Assembly: GCA_036635475.1 (NCBI GenBank)
Contig: JAVWQH010000022.1
Coordinates: forward strand, 1 to 33,782
Source of the DNA: JAHHUA01 sp036635475
GTDB lineage: Bacteria; Bacillota; Clostridia; Oscillospirales; Ruminococcaceae
DNA: 33,782 bases
Direction: 5' to 3'
Below, one piece after another: positions 16,307-22,940 of this stretch. Position 1 is the stretch's first letter. Every line of letters starts with the position of its first letter. A program made the position numbers and the translations under genes. The notes under the pieces were generated by a model. The model saw only the letters and a list, made by a program, of their open reading frames with translations, ran no database searches and was not told where the DNA came from.

Positions 16307-17442
16307 TTTTAATTAAAAATGGCGAAGTGCATATTGGAAATAGAGATATTATAAACAATTGCGATATTCTTATAGATAATTCAAAAATCATTAAAGTTGG
16401 AAAAAACATTTCATCTGAGGGTATTGATGAAATTATTGATGCAACTGATTGTACTGTTTTCCCTGGATTTGTTGATGCAGCACAAAACTGGGGAGCAGTA
16501 GGCCCAGGTTGGGGAGATGATGATTTAAACGAAACAACAGACCCAATTACTCCGCATCTTGACTCGGTTTATGCCTTTGACCATGATGCTATGAATTTTC
16601 AAAGTGCATATGAATATGGTGTTACATCGTTTGGCTTTATGCCAACATTCAATAATATTGTAGGCGGTAGAGCCTGTGCATTTAAAACATACGGAAAAAA
16701 TCCATATGAAATGCTTATCAAAAAAGATATTGCAATAACAGCCTCACTTTCTAATTCAGCTAAAAACACATATAGAAGCAGGGGAGTTTGTCCAATGACA
16801 AAGCTCGGAATAGCTTCACTTTTGAAACAAGCATTATTTGATGCACAAAAATATGAGGGTGATGAAAAAGAAAACCCAAAAAGTTTTTATCTGAAAAAAA
16901 TACTTAATAATGAAATACCGCTAATTGTCAATTGTTCAACAAAAGCTGAGATAAATGCTGTGTCAATGATAGCAGACCAATTTAATTTTGATGTTGTTTT
17001 AATAGGCGCATACAATCTATCTAAAGCTGATATTAACAATAAACATTTCAAAAAGATTTTGCTGGGTAATTTAACTGACAGTATGCTGCCTGAAAATTAT
17101 CATATTGATGCTGATGCTTTAAAATTAATAAAGGCAGATACATTGATGGCTGTATGCTCCAATGGTGACAGCAGCAGCGGCGGAAAAGAAGCATTGTTAT
17201 GGAATGCAATATTATACTTTCAAAAGGGATTTGATTGCGAAGAAATATTGGAAATGATAACACTAAATCCTGCGAAGATACTTGGAATTGATAATCAAGT
17301 AGGTAGCATTGAAGAGGGCAAAGATGCTGATATTATCATATGGAGCAATAACCCTATTCTGACATTTGATGCAAGAGTTAAACATTCATTTTTAAATGGT
17401 GAAGACTTAACAAAGTTAGAAAGGAGAACAACATGTTGGTAA
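16303..17442 (+). CDS. Amidohydrolase-fold paralogue lacking metal ligands (pseudoenzyme)
   Basis: This 379-residue protein has the overall layout of COG1228-type amidohydrolases: a small beta domain (MILIKNGEVHIGNRDIINNC), FPGFVD leading into the barrel, the conserved segment DLNETTDPITPHLDSV and a C-terminal ITLNPAKILGI plus VGSIEEGKDADIIIW. It aligns end to end with the next gene product. The ligand positions differ: where the neighbour has His60-x-His62, this one has Ala60-Gln-Asn62; His217 is replaced by Asn210, His241 by Gly235 and catalytic Asp297 by Asn287. Metal-dependent hydrolysis is therefore unlikely, although the frame and the structural motifs are intact, which argues against simple decay. 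The start overlaps the DppF stop (ATGA), with AAAGGAG 8 nt upstream. Possible roles are a structural or regulatory partner of the active paralogue, or a binding protein. Confidence 0.88.
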   Translation: MILIKNGEVHIGNRDIINNCDILIDNSKIIKVGKNISSEGIDEIIDATDCTVFPGFVDAAQNWGAVGPGWGDDDLNETTDPITPHLDSVYAFDHDAMNFQSAYEYGVTSFGFMPTFNNIVGGRACAFKTYGKNPYEMLIKKDIAITASLSNSAKNTYRSRGVCPMTKLGIASLLKQALFDAQKYEGDEKENPKSFYLKKILNNEIPLIVNCSTKAEINAVSMIADQFNFDVVLIGAYNLSKADINNKHFKKILLGNLTDSMLPENYHIDADALKLIKADTLMAVCSNGDSSSGGKEALLWNAILYFQKGFDCEEILEMITLNPAKILGIDNQVGSIEEGKDADIIIWSNNPILTFDARVKHSFLNGEDLTKLERRTTCW

Positions 17443-18575
17443 TAAAGCATGCTAAAGTTTTTACAGCTACATCTGATGAATTTATTGATGATTGTGATAT
17501 ATTAATTGACGATGGAAAAATAAAAGAAATTGGCAGAAATATATCCGTTGATAATAGAGAAGTACTTGATGCAAGCGGTTTAGTTGTACTTCCGGGGTTA
17601 GTTGATGCCCATTCCCATGTAGGGGGATTTGGAGTTTCAAGAACAAGCCCTGACCTTAACGAAATGACAAGCCCATCTACTCCTAGCGTTGAGGCAATAT
17701 ATGGTGTTGATACTGATTCTGTTGACTTCCAAAGGGTGATTGAAGCAGGAATTACAACTTCAATTATAACCCCTGGCAGTGGAAATGTAATTTGTGGAAC
17801 AGCATTTGCTGTTAAATCTGTGGGCGAAAACATCAGTGATATGTGCATTAAAAATCCTGTTGCGATGAAAGCTGCTTTAGGCGGTAATCCAAAAGGAGTT
17901 TATGGCAAAAAAAATCAACTTCCAATGACAAGAATGGGAGTTGCAGATGTTATTCGCAAAACTCTTGTTGACGGGCAAAAGTATTTAGATAAAAAAGAAA
18001 AAAACTCTGAAGATTTTAAATTTGATATGGGTATGGAAAATATATCAAAGGTGCTTAAAAAAGAAATACCATTAAAGGTACACTGTGAACAAATTGATAT
18101 GTTGACTGTAATAAGTATTGCAAAAGAATTTGATATACAATTCACTTTAGAGCATGCTTGGGGTGCAAGCAATTATATTAAAGAAATATCCAATTCAGGA
18201 GTTAAGGGCATTAATTTTGGCCCAATTGGAATACATATGACCCCTGGAGAGTGCGGTATTGTTGACATTGAAAGTGTTTGTGAACTGACTAAAAATGGTG
18301 TTGTTTGTTCCCTCATAACTGATGGCCCATTATTTACACCATTTGGATTAGTACTACAAGCAGGTGAACTAGTTAGATTTGGTATGAAAGTTACACAAGC
18401 ACTCAAGACGATTACAATAAATCCAGCTATAATTTGTGACATATCAGACCGAGTAGGTTCAATTGAAATTGGAAAAGATGCTGATTTAGCGATATTTAGT
18501 CATATTCCGGCACTTGAAACTTCTGCTAATTTATTATATACTGTAATAGATGGAAAAATAATATACAAATGGTAG
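17433..18575 (+). CDS. Metal-dependent amidohydrolase (imidazolonepropionase-like, COG1228)
   Basis: This 380-residue cytoplasmic enzyme would hydrolyse a cyclic or acyclic C-N bond. The metal site appears complete: HSH (60 and 62) in LPGLVDAHSHVGG, His217 in LKVHCEQ, His241 in LEHAWG and Asp297 in ITDGP. DLNEMTSPSTP and the C-terminal ITINPA with VGSIEIGKDADLAIF are family hallmarks. It overlaps the previous gene by 10 nt and has AAGGAG 6 nt before its ATG. The linked peptide importer suggests that the substrate is brought in from outside, perhaps a cyclic dipeptide, hydantoin-like or N-acyl compound; this is inference. The family sits with imidazolonepropionase and prolidase-like hydrolases, but no other histidine-degradation gene is nearby, so HutI itself is unlikely. 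Confidence 0.88.
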   Translation: MLVIKHAKVFTATSDEFIDDCDILIDDGKIKEIGRNISVDNREVLDASGLVVLPGLVDAHSHVGGFGVSRTSPDLNEMTSPSTPSVEAIYGVDTDSVDFQRVIEAGITTSIITPGSGNVICGTAFAVKSVGENISDMCIKNPVAMKAALGGNPKGVYGKKNQLPMTRMGVADVIRKTLVDGQKYLDKKEKNSEDFKFDMGMENISKVLKKEIPLKVHCEQIDMLTVISIAKEFDIQFTLEHAWGASNYIKEISNSGVKGINFGPIGIHMTPGECGIVDIESVCELTKNGVVCSLITDGPLFTPFGLVLQAGELVRFGMKVTQALKTITINPAIICDISDRVGSIEIGKDADLAIFSHIPALETSANLLYTVIDGKIIYKW

Positions 18576-18584
18576 GTAATAATT

Positions 18585-19214
18585 ATGCCAAAAAGCACTT
18601 TTCTAAATTTATCTGAAGAAAAAAGGCAAAGAATAATTGATTCTTCCTATGCCCCTTTTATTGAAAAACCATATGAAGATGTGGCTATACTTGATATTAC
18701 AACAAGAGCACAAATACCCGTTGGAAGTTTTTATAGGTATTTTTATGATAAAGATGATTTGTACTTATATTTGTTTGGACAAGTAGAATATAAAATTAAG
18801 AAAATTCAAGAAGAACACCAACAAGAAGAAAATCAACAAAGTATTCTTTTTAAAGATACTAATATTGATTTTAGTATTTATCTAACAAAGCAAGAACTTT
18901 TGTTTGATAAAACCTGGATAAAAGTCCCATCATCGGTTATGCAGAAATTCTATTTTGGCGAATATGATGATTCATTAGTAGAACAATTTAGAAATAATTT
19001 CAACAAATTATATAGCGATGGAACACTTTCGCAATCTGCTGACCCTGAATTAGCATTATATTTATTTGTTACCTCCACATTTAACTTATATATGTATTGC
19101 CGTAAAAAAAACATCACAGAAATTGATGAAATAATAAGATTAAAGAAAGCATTCTTCAGCGAATTTTTCCCATACGGTTTTATTAATTCTAATTCAGATA
19201 ATAATAAAAAATAA
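18585..19214 (+). CDS. TetR-family regulator closing the importer operon
   Basis: This 209-residue protein has an N-terminal TetR DNA-binding domain: EEKRQRIIDSSYAPFIEKPY, then the helix-turn-helix ILDITTRAQIPVGSFYRYFY (residues about 36-55) and a DKDDLYLYLF helix. The rest is a helical ligand-binding and dimer domain with a Gln/Glu-rich stretch (EEHQQEENQQS, about 76-86). It starts 9 bp after the amidohydrolase stop, so it is cotranscribed with the genes it most likely controls. The tandem GTGAA-N4-TTCAC elements at 10714-10741 are the obvious candidate site. The ligand would be the imported compound or its hydrolysis product. Confidence 0.88.
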   Translation: MPKSTFLNLSEEKRQRIIDSSYAPFIEKPYEDVAILDITTRAQIPVGSFYRYFYDKDDLYLYLFGQVEYKIKKIQEEHQQEENQQSILFKDTNIDFSIYLTKQELLFDKTWIKVPSSVMQKFYFGEYDDSLVEQFRNNFNKLYSDGTLSQSADPELALYLFVTSTFNLYMYCRKKNITEIDEIIRLKKAFFSEFFPYGFINSNSDNNKK

Positions 19215-19265
19215 ATTACAACTGAAAATATTTGTTCATTGAATTAGCAAGTATGTTTTAGATTT

Positions 19266-19304
19266 AAAAAAGCGGAAGATATATAATATATCGTCTGCTT
19301 TTTT
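19266..19304 (+). terminator. Operon terminator
   Basis: A stem of A6-GCGGA and GATATA pairs with TATATC and TCTGC-T6, with one wobble and one mismatch, and the right arm ends in six T. It lies about 50 nt after the TetR stop. The A/T symmetry would let it work on both strands. Confidence 0.8.
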
Positions 19305-19370
19305 ATTAATTTATTATAATTTAAAATTGCAATTTCTATTAAAAACCAATACAAATAATTATATTTTCTT

Positions 19371-19399
19371 TTGACAAAATTGCTGAAATCTAGTATTAT
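19371..19399 (+). promoter_or_regulatory. Promoter of queA-tgt
   Basis: A consensus -35 TTGACA (19371-19376) and a -10 TATTAT (19394-19399) have a 17-bp spacer. The leader before queA is about 60 nt; I saw no preQ1-type riboswitch in it. Confidence 0.75.
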
Positions 19400-19466
19400 T
19401 AAAAGATAAGATTAATTTAACACTTAATAAAATAAAATTAATAACAATCAAAGGTGATATAATTTA

Positions 19467-20492
19467 ATGAAAAAATCAGATTTTTGGTTCGACCTTCCTG
19501 AAAGCCAAATTGCTCAAACTCCTGTTTATCCACGAGATAGTTCAAGATTATTAAAACTAGATAAAATCAGTGGGCAAGTTGAAGATAAGGTGTTTACAGA
19601 TATTGAAAATTTACTTAATCCAGGGGATTTACTTGTACTAAATAATTCAAGAGTAATTCCGGCTAGACTTTATGGAAATAAGGTGGAAACGGGTGGAGCA
19701 ATTGAGTTTTTGCTTTTAAACAGACATAAAGAAGATGTTTGGGAGATTATGGTTAAACCCGGTCGTAAAGCTAAACCTGGTTCAAAATTTGTCTTTGGTG
19801 ATGGAGTTTTAAAAGCTGAGATACTTGAAATAATAGAAGGCGGAAATAGGCTTGTTAAGTTTACGCATAATGGTGATATATATGATGTGTTAGACCAAAT
19901 TGGCAATATGCCGCTGCCTCCATATATTACCGAAAAACTTGATGATAAGGAAAGATATCAAACAGTTTATTCAAAAGAAGTTGGTTCAGCGGCAGCACCA
20001 ACAGCAGGATTGCATTTTACAACTGAACTTATGGATAGACTTAAAGCAAAAGGTATTAACTTGGCATATGTAACATTGCATGTTGGTTTGGGAACGTTCA
20101 GACCTGTTAAAGAGGACGAAATAACTGACCATAAAATGCACTCAGAAGAGTATTATTTGCCAGAAGAAACTGCCAATTTAATTAATGAAACAAAGAAAAA
20201 CGGAAAAAGAGTTATAGCTGTGGGAACTACAAGTTGCAGAACACTTGAATCTGTTGCAACATTCAAAGGTAAAATAGAGGCTTGCAGTGGTTCAACAGAC
20301 ATTTTTATTTATCCTGGATATGAATTTAAAGTTTTAGATGGAATTATAACAAATTTCCATCTGCCTGAAAGCACATTAATAATGCTAGTATCAGCACTTG
20401 CAGGGTACGAACATACAATGAATGCATATAAATATGCTGTTGAAAATAAGTACAGATTTTTCAGTTTTGGGGACGCTATGCTTATCGTATAA
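19467..20492 (+). CDS. queA: S-adenosylmethionine:tRNA ribosyltransferase-isomerase QueA
   Basis: This 341-residue cytosolic enzyme, of standard QueA length, moves the ribosyl part of SAM onto preQ1-modified tRNA to form epoxyqueuosine. The N-terminus DFWFDLPESQIAQTP and LNNSRVIPARLYG are diagnostic, as are the central AAAPTAGLHFTTELM, VTLHVGLGTFRPV and HKMHSEEY. VGTTSCRTLES and ITNFHLPESTLIMLVSA complete the family signature. The ATG follows an AAGGTG ribosome binding site. It is followed by tgt, the enzyme that inserts preQ1, with a small AACCC/GGGTT hairpin (20503-20516) in between. Confidence 0.96.
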   Translation: MKKSDFWFDLPESQIAQTPVYPRDSSRLLKLDKISGQVEDKVFTDIENLLNPGDLLVLNNSRVIPARLYGNKVETGGAIEFLLLNRHKEDVWEIMVKPGRKAKPGSKFVFGDGVLKAEILEIIEGGNRLVKFTHNGDIYDVLDQIGNMPLPPYITEKLDDKERYQTVYSKEVGSAAAPTAGLHFTTELMDRLKAKGINLAYVTLHVGLGTFRPVKEDEITDHKMHSEEYYLPEETANLINETKKNGKRVIAVGTTSCRTLESVATFKGKIEACSGSTDIFIYPGYEFKVLDGIITNFHLPESTLIMLVSALAGYEHTMNAYKYAVENKYRFFSFGDAMLIV

Positions 20493-20547
20493 CAGATTTA
20501 AAAACCCAAAAGGGTTGGAAACGGTTTTAAAGCAAAAGGAGAAAACA

Positions 20548-21678
20548 ATGTATAAATTGATAAAAAAACAAGGAAATGCTCGTCGAGCAGAATTTCAAAC
20601 AGTTCATGGAACAATTCAAACACCAGCTTTTATGAATGTTGGAACTTCTGCTGCAATTAAAGGCGGAATTTCATCATATGACCTAAAAGATTTAAAATGT
20701 CAAGTTGAACTTTGCAATACCTATCATCTTCATCTTCGCCCAAGCGATGATGTTATCAAAGATATGGGTGGACTTCATAAATTTATGGGTTGGGAGAAAC
20801 CAATTTTAACAGACAGCGGCGGATTTCAAGTTTTTTCTCTGTCAAAGCTTAGAACAATAAAAGAAGAGGGAGTATATTTTCAATCTCATATTGATGGCAA
20901 AAAAATATTTATGGGACCTGAAGAAAGTATGAGAATTCAATCAAATCTTGCCTCAACAATCGCAATGGCATTTGATGAGTGTATTGAAAATCCTGCTCCG
21001 TATGATTATACTAAAAATTCCATTGACCGAACAACAAGATGGCTTGTAAGATGTAAAAAAGAAATGGAAAAGCTTAATGCTAATCCTAATTCTATCAATC
21101 AAAACCAACTTTTGTTTGGCATAAATCAAGGCTCAACATATAAAGATTTAAGAATACAACATATGAAAGATATTGCCAATCTTGATTTAGATGGATATGC
21201 AATAGGTGGACTTGCAGTAGGGGAAAGTGCAATGGAGATGTATGAAACAATCGAAGCAGTTGAACCATATATGCCGTCAGATAAAATAAGATATTTGATG
21301 GGAGTTGGTACACCTGCTAATATAATCGAGGCAGTATATCGTGGTGTTGATTTATTTGACTGTGTAATGCCAAGCAGAAACGCAAGACATGGACATCTTT
21401 TTACATGGAGTGGAATAATTAATATTAACAATGCAAAATATGAGAGAGATTTAGAACCTATTGATAATCAATGTGATTGCCCGACTTGTCGCAACCATAG
21501 TAGGGGATATATACGACATTTGCTGAAAGCTAAAGAGATGTTGGGAATGAGATTAGCAGTTATACACAATTTGTATTTTTACAATACATTAATGGAAAAA
21601 ATACGTTATTCTTTGGATAATGATACTTTTGACCAATTTAGAGAAGAAAACGTTGAGATATTAAGCAAAAGAATTTAA
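20548..21678 (+). CDS. tgt: tRNA-guanine transglycosylase Tgt
   Basis: This 376-residue enzyme exchanges guanine-34 of GUN-anticodon tRNAs for preQ1. DSGGFQVFSL carries the general base Asp, and FDCVMPSRNARHG carries the catalytic nucleophile Asp. Substrate-pocket motifs GINQGS and GYAIGGLAVGE are present, and the zinc site is CDCPTC plus a downstream His in the HN segment. The start at 20548 (MYKLIKKQGNARR) was chosen because AAAAGGAG lies 6-13 nt upstream; a longer reading back to 20422 would overlap queA in another frame and is spurious. It forms an operon with queA. Confidence 0.96.
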   Translation: MYKLIKKQGNARRAEFQTVHGTIQTPAFMNVGTSAAIKGGISSYDLKDLKCQVELCNTYHLHLRPSDDVIKDMGGLHKFMGWEKPILTDSGGFQVFSLSKLRTIKEEGVYFQSHIDGKKIFMGPEESMRIQSNLASTIAMAFDECIENPAPYDYTKNSIDRTTRWLVRCKKEMEKLNANPNSINQNQLLFGINQGSTYKDLRIQHMKDIANLDLDGYAIGGLAVGESAMEMYETIEAVEPYMPSDKIRYLMGVGTPANIIEAVYRGVDLFDCVMPSRNARHGHLFTWSGIININNAKYERDLEPIDNQCDCPTCRNHSRGYIRHLLKAKEMLGMRLAVIHNLYFYNTLMEKIRYSLDNDTFDQFREENVEILSKRI

Positions 21679-21683
21679 AAAAA

Positions 21684-21735
21684 CAACATATATTATACTT
21701 GCTTTTAAACTGAATAAAAGTTATAATATATGTTG
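21684..21735. repeat. 14-bp inverted repeat between tgt and yajC
   Basis: CAACATATATTATA (21684-21697) and TATAATATATGTTG (21722-21735) are exact inverted copies. An inner CTTTT/AAAAG pair (21702-21706 and 21716-21720) extends the cruciform. No T run follows. The right arm contains the -10 box of the yajC promoter. Confidence 0.55.
21699..21727 (+). promoter_or_regulatory. Promoter of yajC
   Basis: TTGCTT (21699-21704) and a consensus -10 TATAAT (21722-21727) are 17 bp apart. The -10 box lies inside the right arm of the inverted repeat at 21684-21735. Confidence 0.5.
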
Positions 21736-21788
21736 ATTATATTATTAAGATAGTACTTAGATGTACAAAAAACAGAGGAGAAAATATT

Positions 21789-22187
21789 ATGACAAATTTT
21801 TTGATGGAAGTTCAGCCTAATACAACAACAGCGTTTGTTACTCAAATTGGACTATTGGCATTAATGTTCGGATTTCTCTATTTCTTTATGATTAGACCAC
21901 AGAAAAAAAAGGATAAAGAACTCGCTAATATGAGATCAGCTCTTGATGTAGGCGATGAAATTATAACAATTGGCGGAATTATCGGTATAGTTGTTAGCAT
22001 TAAAGATGATACTCTTGTTATTGAAACAGGCAGTGACAGAAGCAAAATCAGAATATCTAAATGGGCTATTCAATCTAATCTAACTGTAAAAGAAAAGCCA
22101 GCTCTTAAAGAAGATGCTGCTAAAACAGAAAAAGCAGAAAAAACTGAAAAAGTTGCTAAAACAGAAAAAACAGAAAAAGCTGAATAA
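21789..22187 (+). CDS. yajC: Preprotein translocase accessory subunit YajC
   Basis: This 132-residue protein has a single membrane helix (about residues 17-36: IGLLALMFGFLYFFMI) followed by the diagnostic RPQKKKDKEL and DVGDEIITIGGIIGIV. YajC joins SecDF at the Sec translocon. The usual length is about 85-110 residues; the extra length here is a low-complexity C-terminal tail of repeated Lys-Thr-Glu-Lys units (about 110-132). GAGGAGA lies upstream of the ATG. It follows tgt, the classic neighbour of yajC, but has its own promoter. A membrane-protein gene follows after 59 bp. Confidence 0.93.
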   Translation: MTNFLMEVQPNTTTAFVTQIGLLALMFGFLYFFMIRPQKKKDKELANMRSALDVGDEIITIGGIIGIVVSIKDDTLVIETGSDRSKIRISKWAIQSNLTVKEKPALKEDAAKTEKAEKTEKVAKTEKTEKAE

Positions 22188-22246
22188 TATAGCTTTCCCT
22201 GAATATATTTGAATATAATGAAAGATATATGAAGGGTGATAAAACA

Positions 22247-22654
22247 ATGCCAAATGAAAATCAAAGCAATAATAGCATTAGTAAGTTCGGATATTTTAAA
22301 ATCATAATGTTTTCCAGTATAATTGGGTTAATAGTAATCTATTTTGGATTTATGATTTCCCATATTATTATGAAAACTGCGGGTATTCCATTGAGAGCAG
22401 TTGAGCCAATTGTAATTGTAATTGGAGTATTGGGAGCATTTGTTTCCGGATATTTAGCATCATCAATTCTTAAAAAGAATGGTATGTTTGCAGGAGCGGT
22501 TTGCGGTGTTGTTATTTTTATAATTATGACAATCTCAAATTTAGCTGTTGGAAATAAGATTGGTATGTTAATATTAATCAAATTTTTTGCTATTATCTTA
22601 GCTGCCATAATTGGTGGCATAATGGGTGTCAATAAGAGGAAAAAGCATAAATAG
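22247..22654 (+). CDS. Small four-helix membrane protein, TIGR04086-like
   Basis: This 135-residue hydrophobic protein has four predicted membrane helices: one after FGYFKIIMFSS, one at VIVIGVLGAFVSGYLASSIL, one at FAGAVCGVVIFIIMTI and one at FFAIILAAIIGGIMG, ending in a basic RKKHK tail. Size, topology and position between yajC and the SCIFF genes match the TIGR04086 family, which I recall as being confined mainly to Clostridia and often next to SCIFF. The ATG at 22247 is preferred to the one at 22229 because GAAGGGTG lies 8 nt before it. Function is unknown; a link to peptide export or membrane handling is only a guess from synteny. Confidence 0.75.
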   Translation: MPNENQSNNSISKFGYFKIIMFSSIIGLIVIYFGFMISHIIMKTAGIPLRAVEPIVIVIGVLGAFVSGYLASSILKKNGMFAGAVCGVVIFIIMTISNLAVGNKIGMLILIKFFAIILAAIIGGIMGVNKRKKHK

Positions 22655-22656
22655 TG

Positions 22657-22685
22657 TTGAAAGTTTAACAAATCTATGTTATAAT
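22657..22685 (+). promoter_or_regulatory. Promoter of the SCIFF precursor gene
   Basis: TTGAAA (22657-22662) and a consensus -10 TATAAT (22680-22685) have a 17-bp spacer. The promoter starts just after the previous stop, so scfA is transcribed independently. Confidence 0.7.
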
Positions 22686-22722
22686 AATCTTTGAAATAAT
22701 TTACAAATGTGAGGTAAAGAAA

Positions 22723-22869
22723 ATGAGCCATATTAAAACACTAAACAAAGCTAATCTAAAGAAATCTGCTTGTAAAGGCGGATGCGGCGAATGTCAAGCT
22801 TCTTGTCAATCCGCTTGTAAAGTTTCTTGTACTGTTGCTAACCAAAAGTGCGAAAACGTAAATAAGTAA
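22723..22869 (+). CDS. scfA: SCIFF ranthipeptide precursor with an extra cysteine
   Basis: This 48-residue peptide has the SCIFF layout: a leader MSHIKTLNKANLKKS and a core with GGCGECQASCQSACKVSCTV and a final Cys near the C-terminus. Cysteines are at 17, 21, 24, 28, 32, 36 and 43. The family name refers to six cysteines in about 45 residues; Cys17 is the additional one. From memory, in the Clostridium thermocellum homologue CteA the maturase joins Cys32 to Thr37, and both residues are present here at the same numbers. GAGGT sits 7 nt before the ATG. The gene has its own promoter and is followed by an attenuator-type hairpin and the maturase gene, so this is a complete precursor-enzyme pair. 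Confidence 0.93.
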   Translation: MSHIKTLNKANLKKSACKGGCGECQASCQSACKVSCTVANQKCENVNK

Positions 22870-22887
22870 TTGTAATTCAGACTTTAG

Positions 22888-22918
22888 AAATTAGGGGCAG
22901 TTACTGTCCCTAATTTTT
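22888..22918 (+). terminator. Attenuator/terminator between scfA and scfB
   Basis: AAATTAGGG pairs with CCCTAATTT, an inner CAG/CTG stem leaves a TTA loop, and five T end the structure. Partial read-through would give many precursor transcripts per maturase transcript, as expected for a peptide substrate and its enzyme. Confidence 0.75.
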
Positions 22919-22940
22919 ATGTTGTAAATCGGAGGAAAAT

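Noticed and set aside
16303..17442. First amidohydrolase as a decayed pseudogene
   Set aside because: The frame is intact over full length, the ribosome binding site is strong, the start is coupled to the previous gene, and non-ligand motifs are conserved. A maintained pseudoenzyme fits better.
19400..19466. preQ1 riboswitch before queA
   Set aside because: The leader has no H-type pseudoknot pattern or C-rich loop, and preQ1 switches usually control synthesis or transport genes rather than queA-tgt.
21112..21130. GINQGS instead of GIVQGG in Tgt as an unusual active-site change
   Set aside because: A QGS variant occurs, as I recall, in well-characterised bacterial Tgt enzymes including that of E. 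coli, so it is within normal variation.
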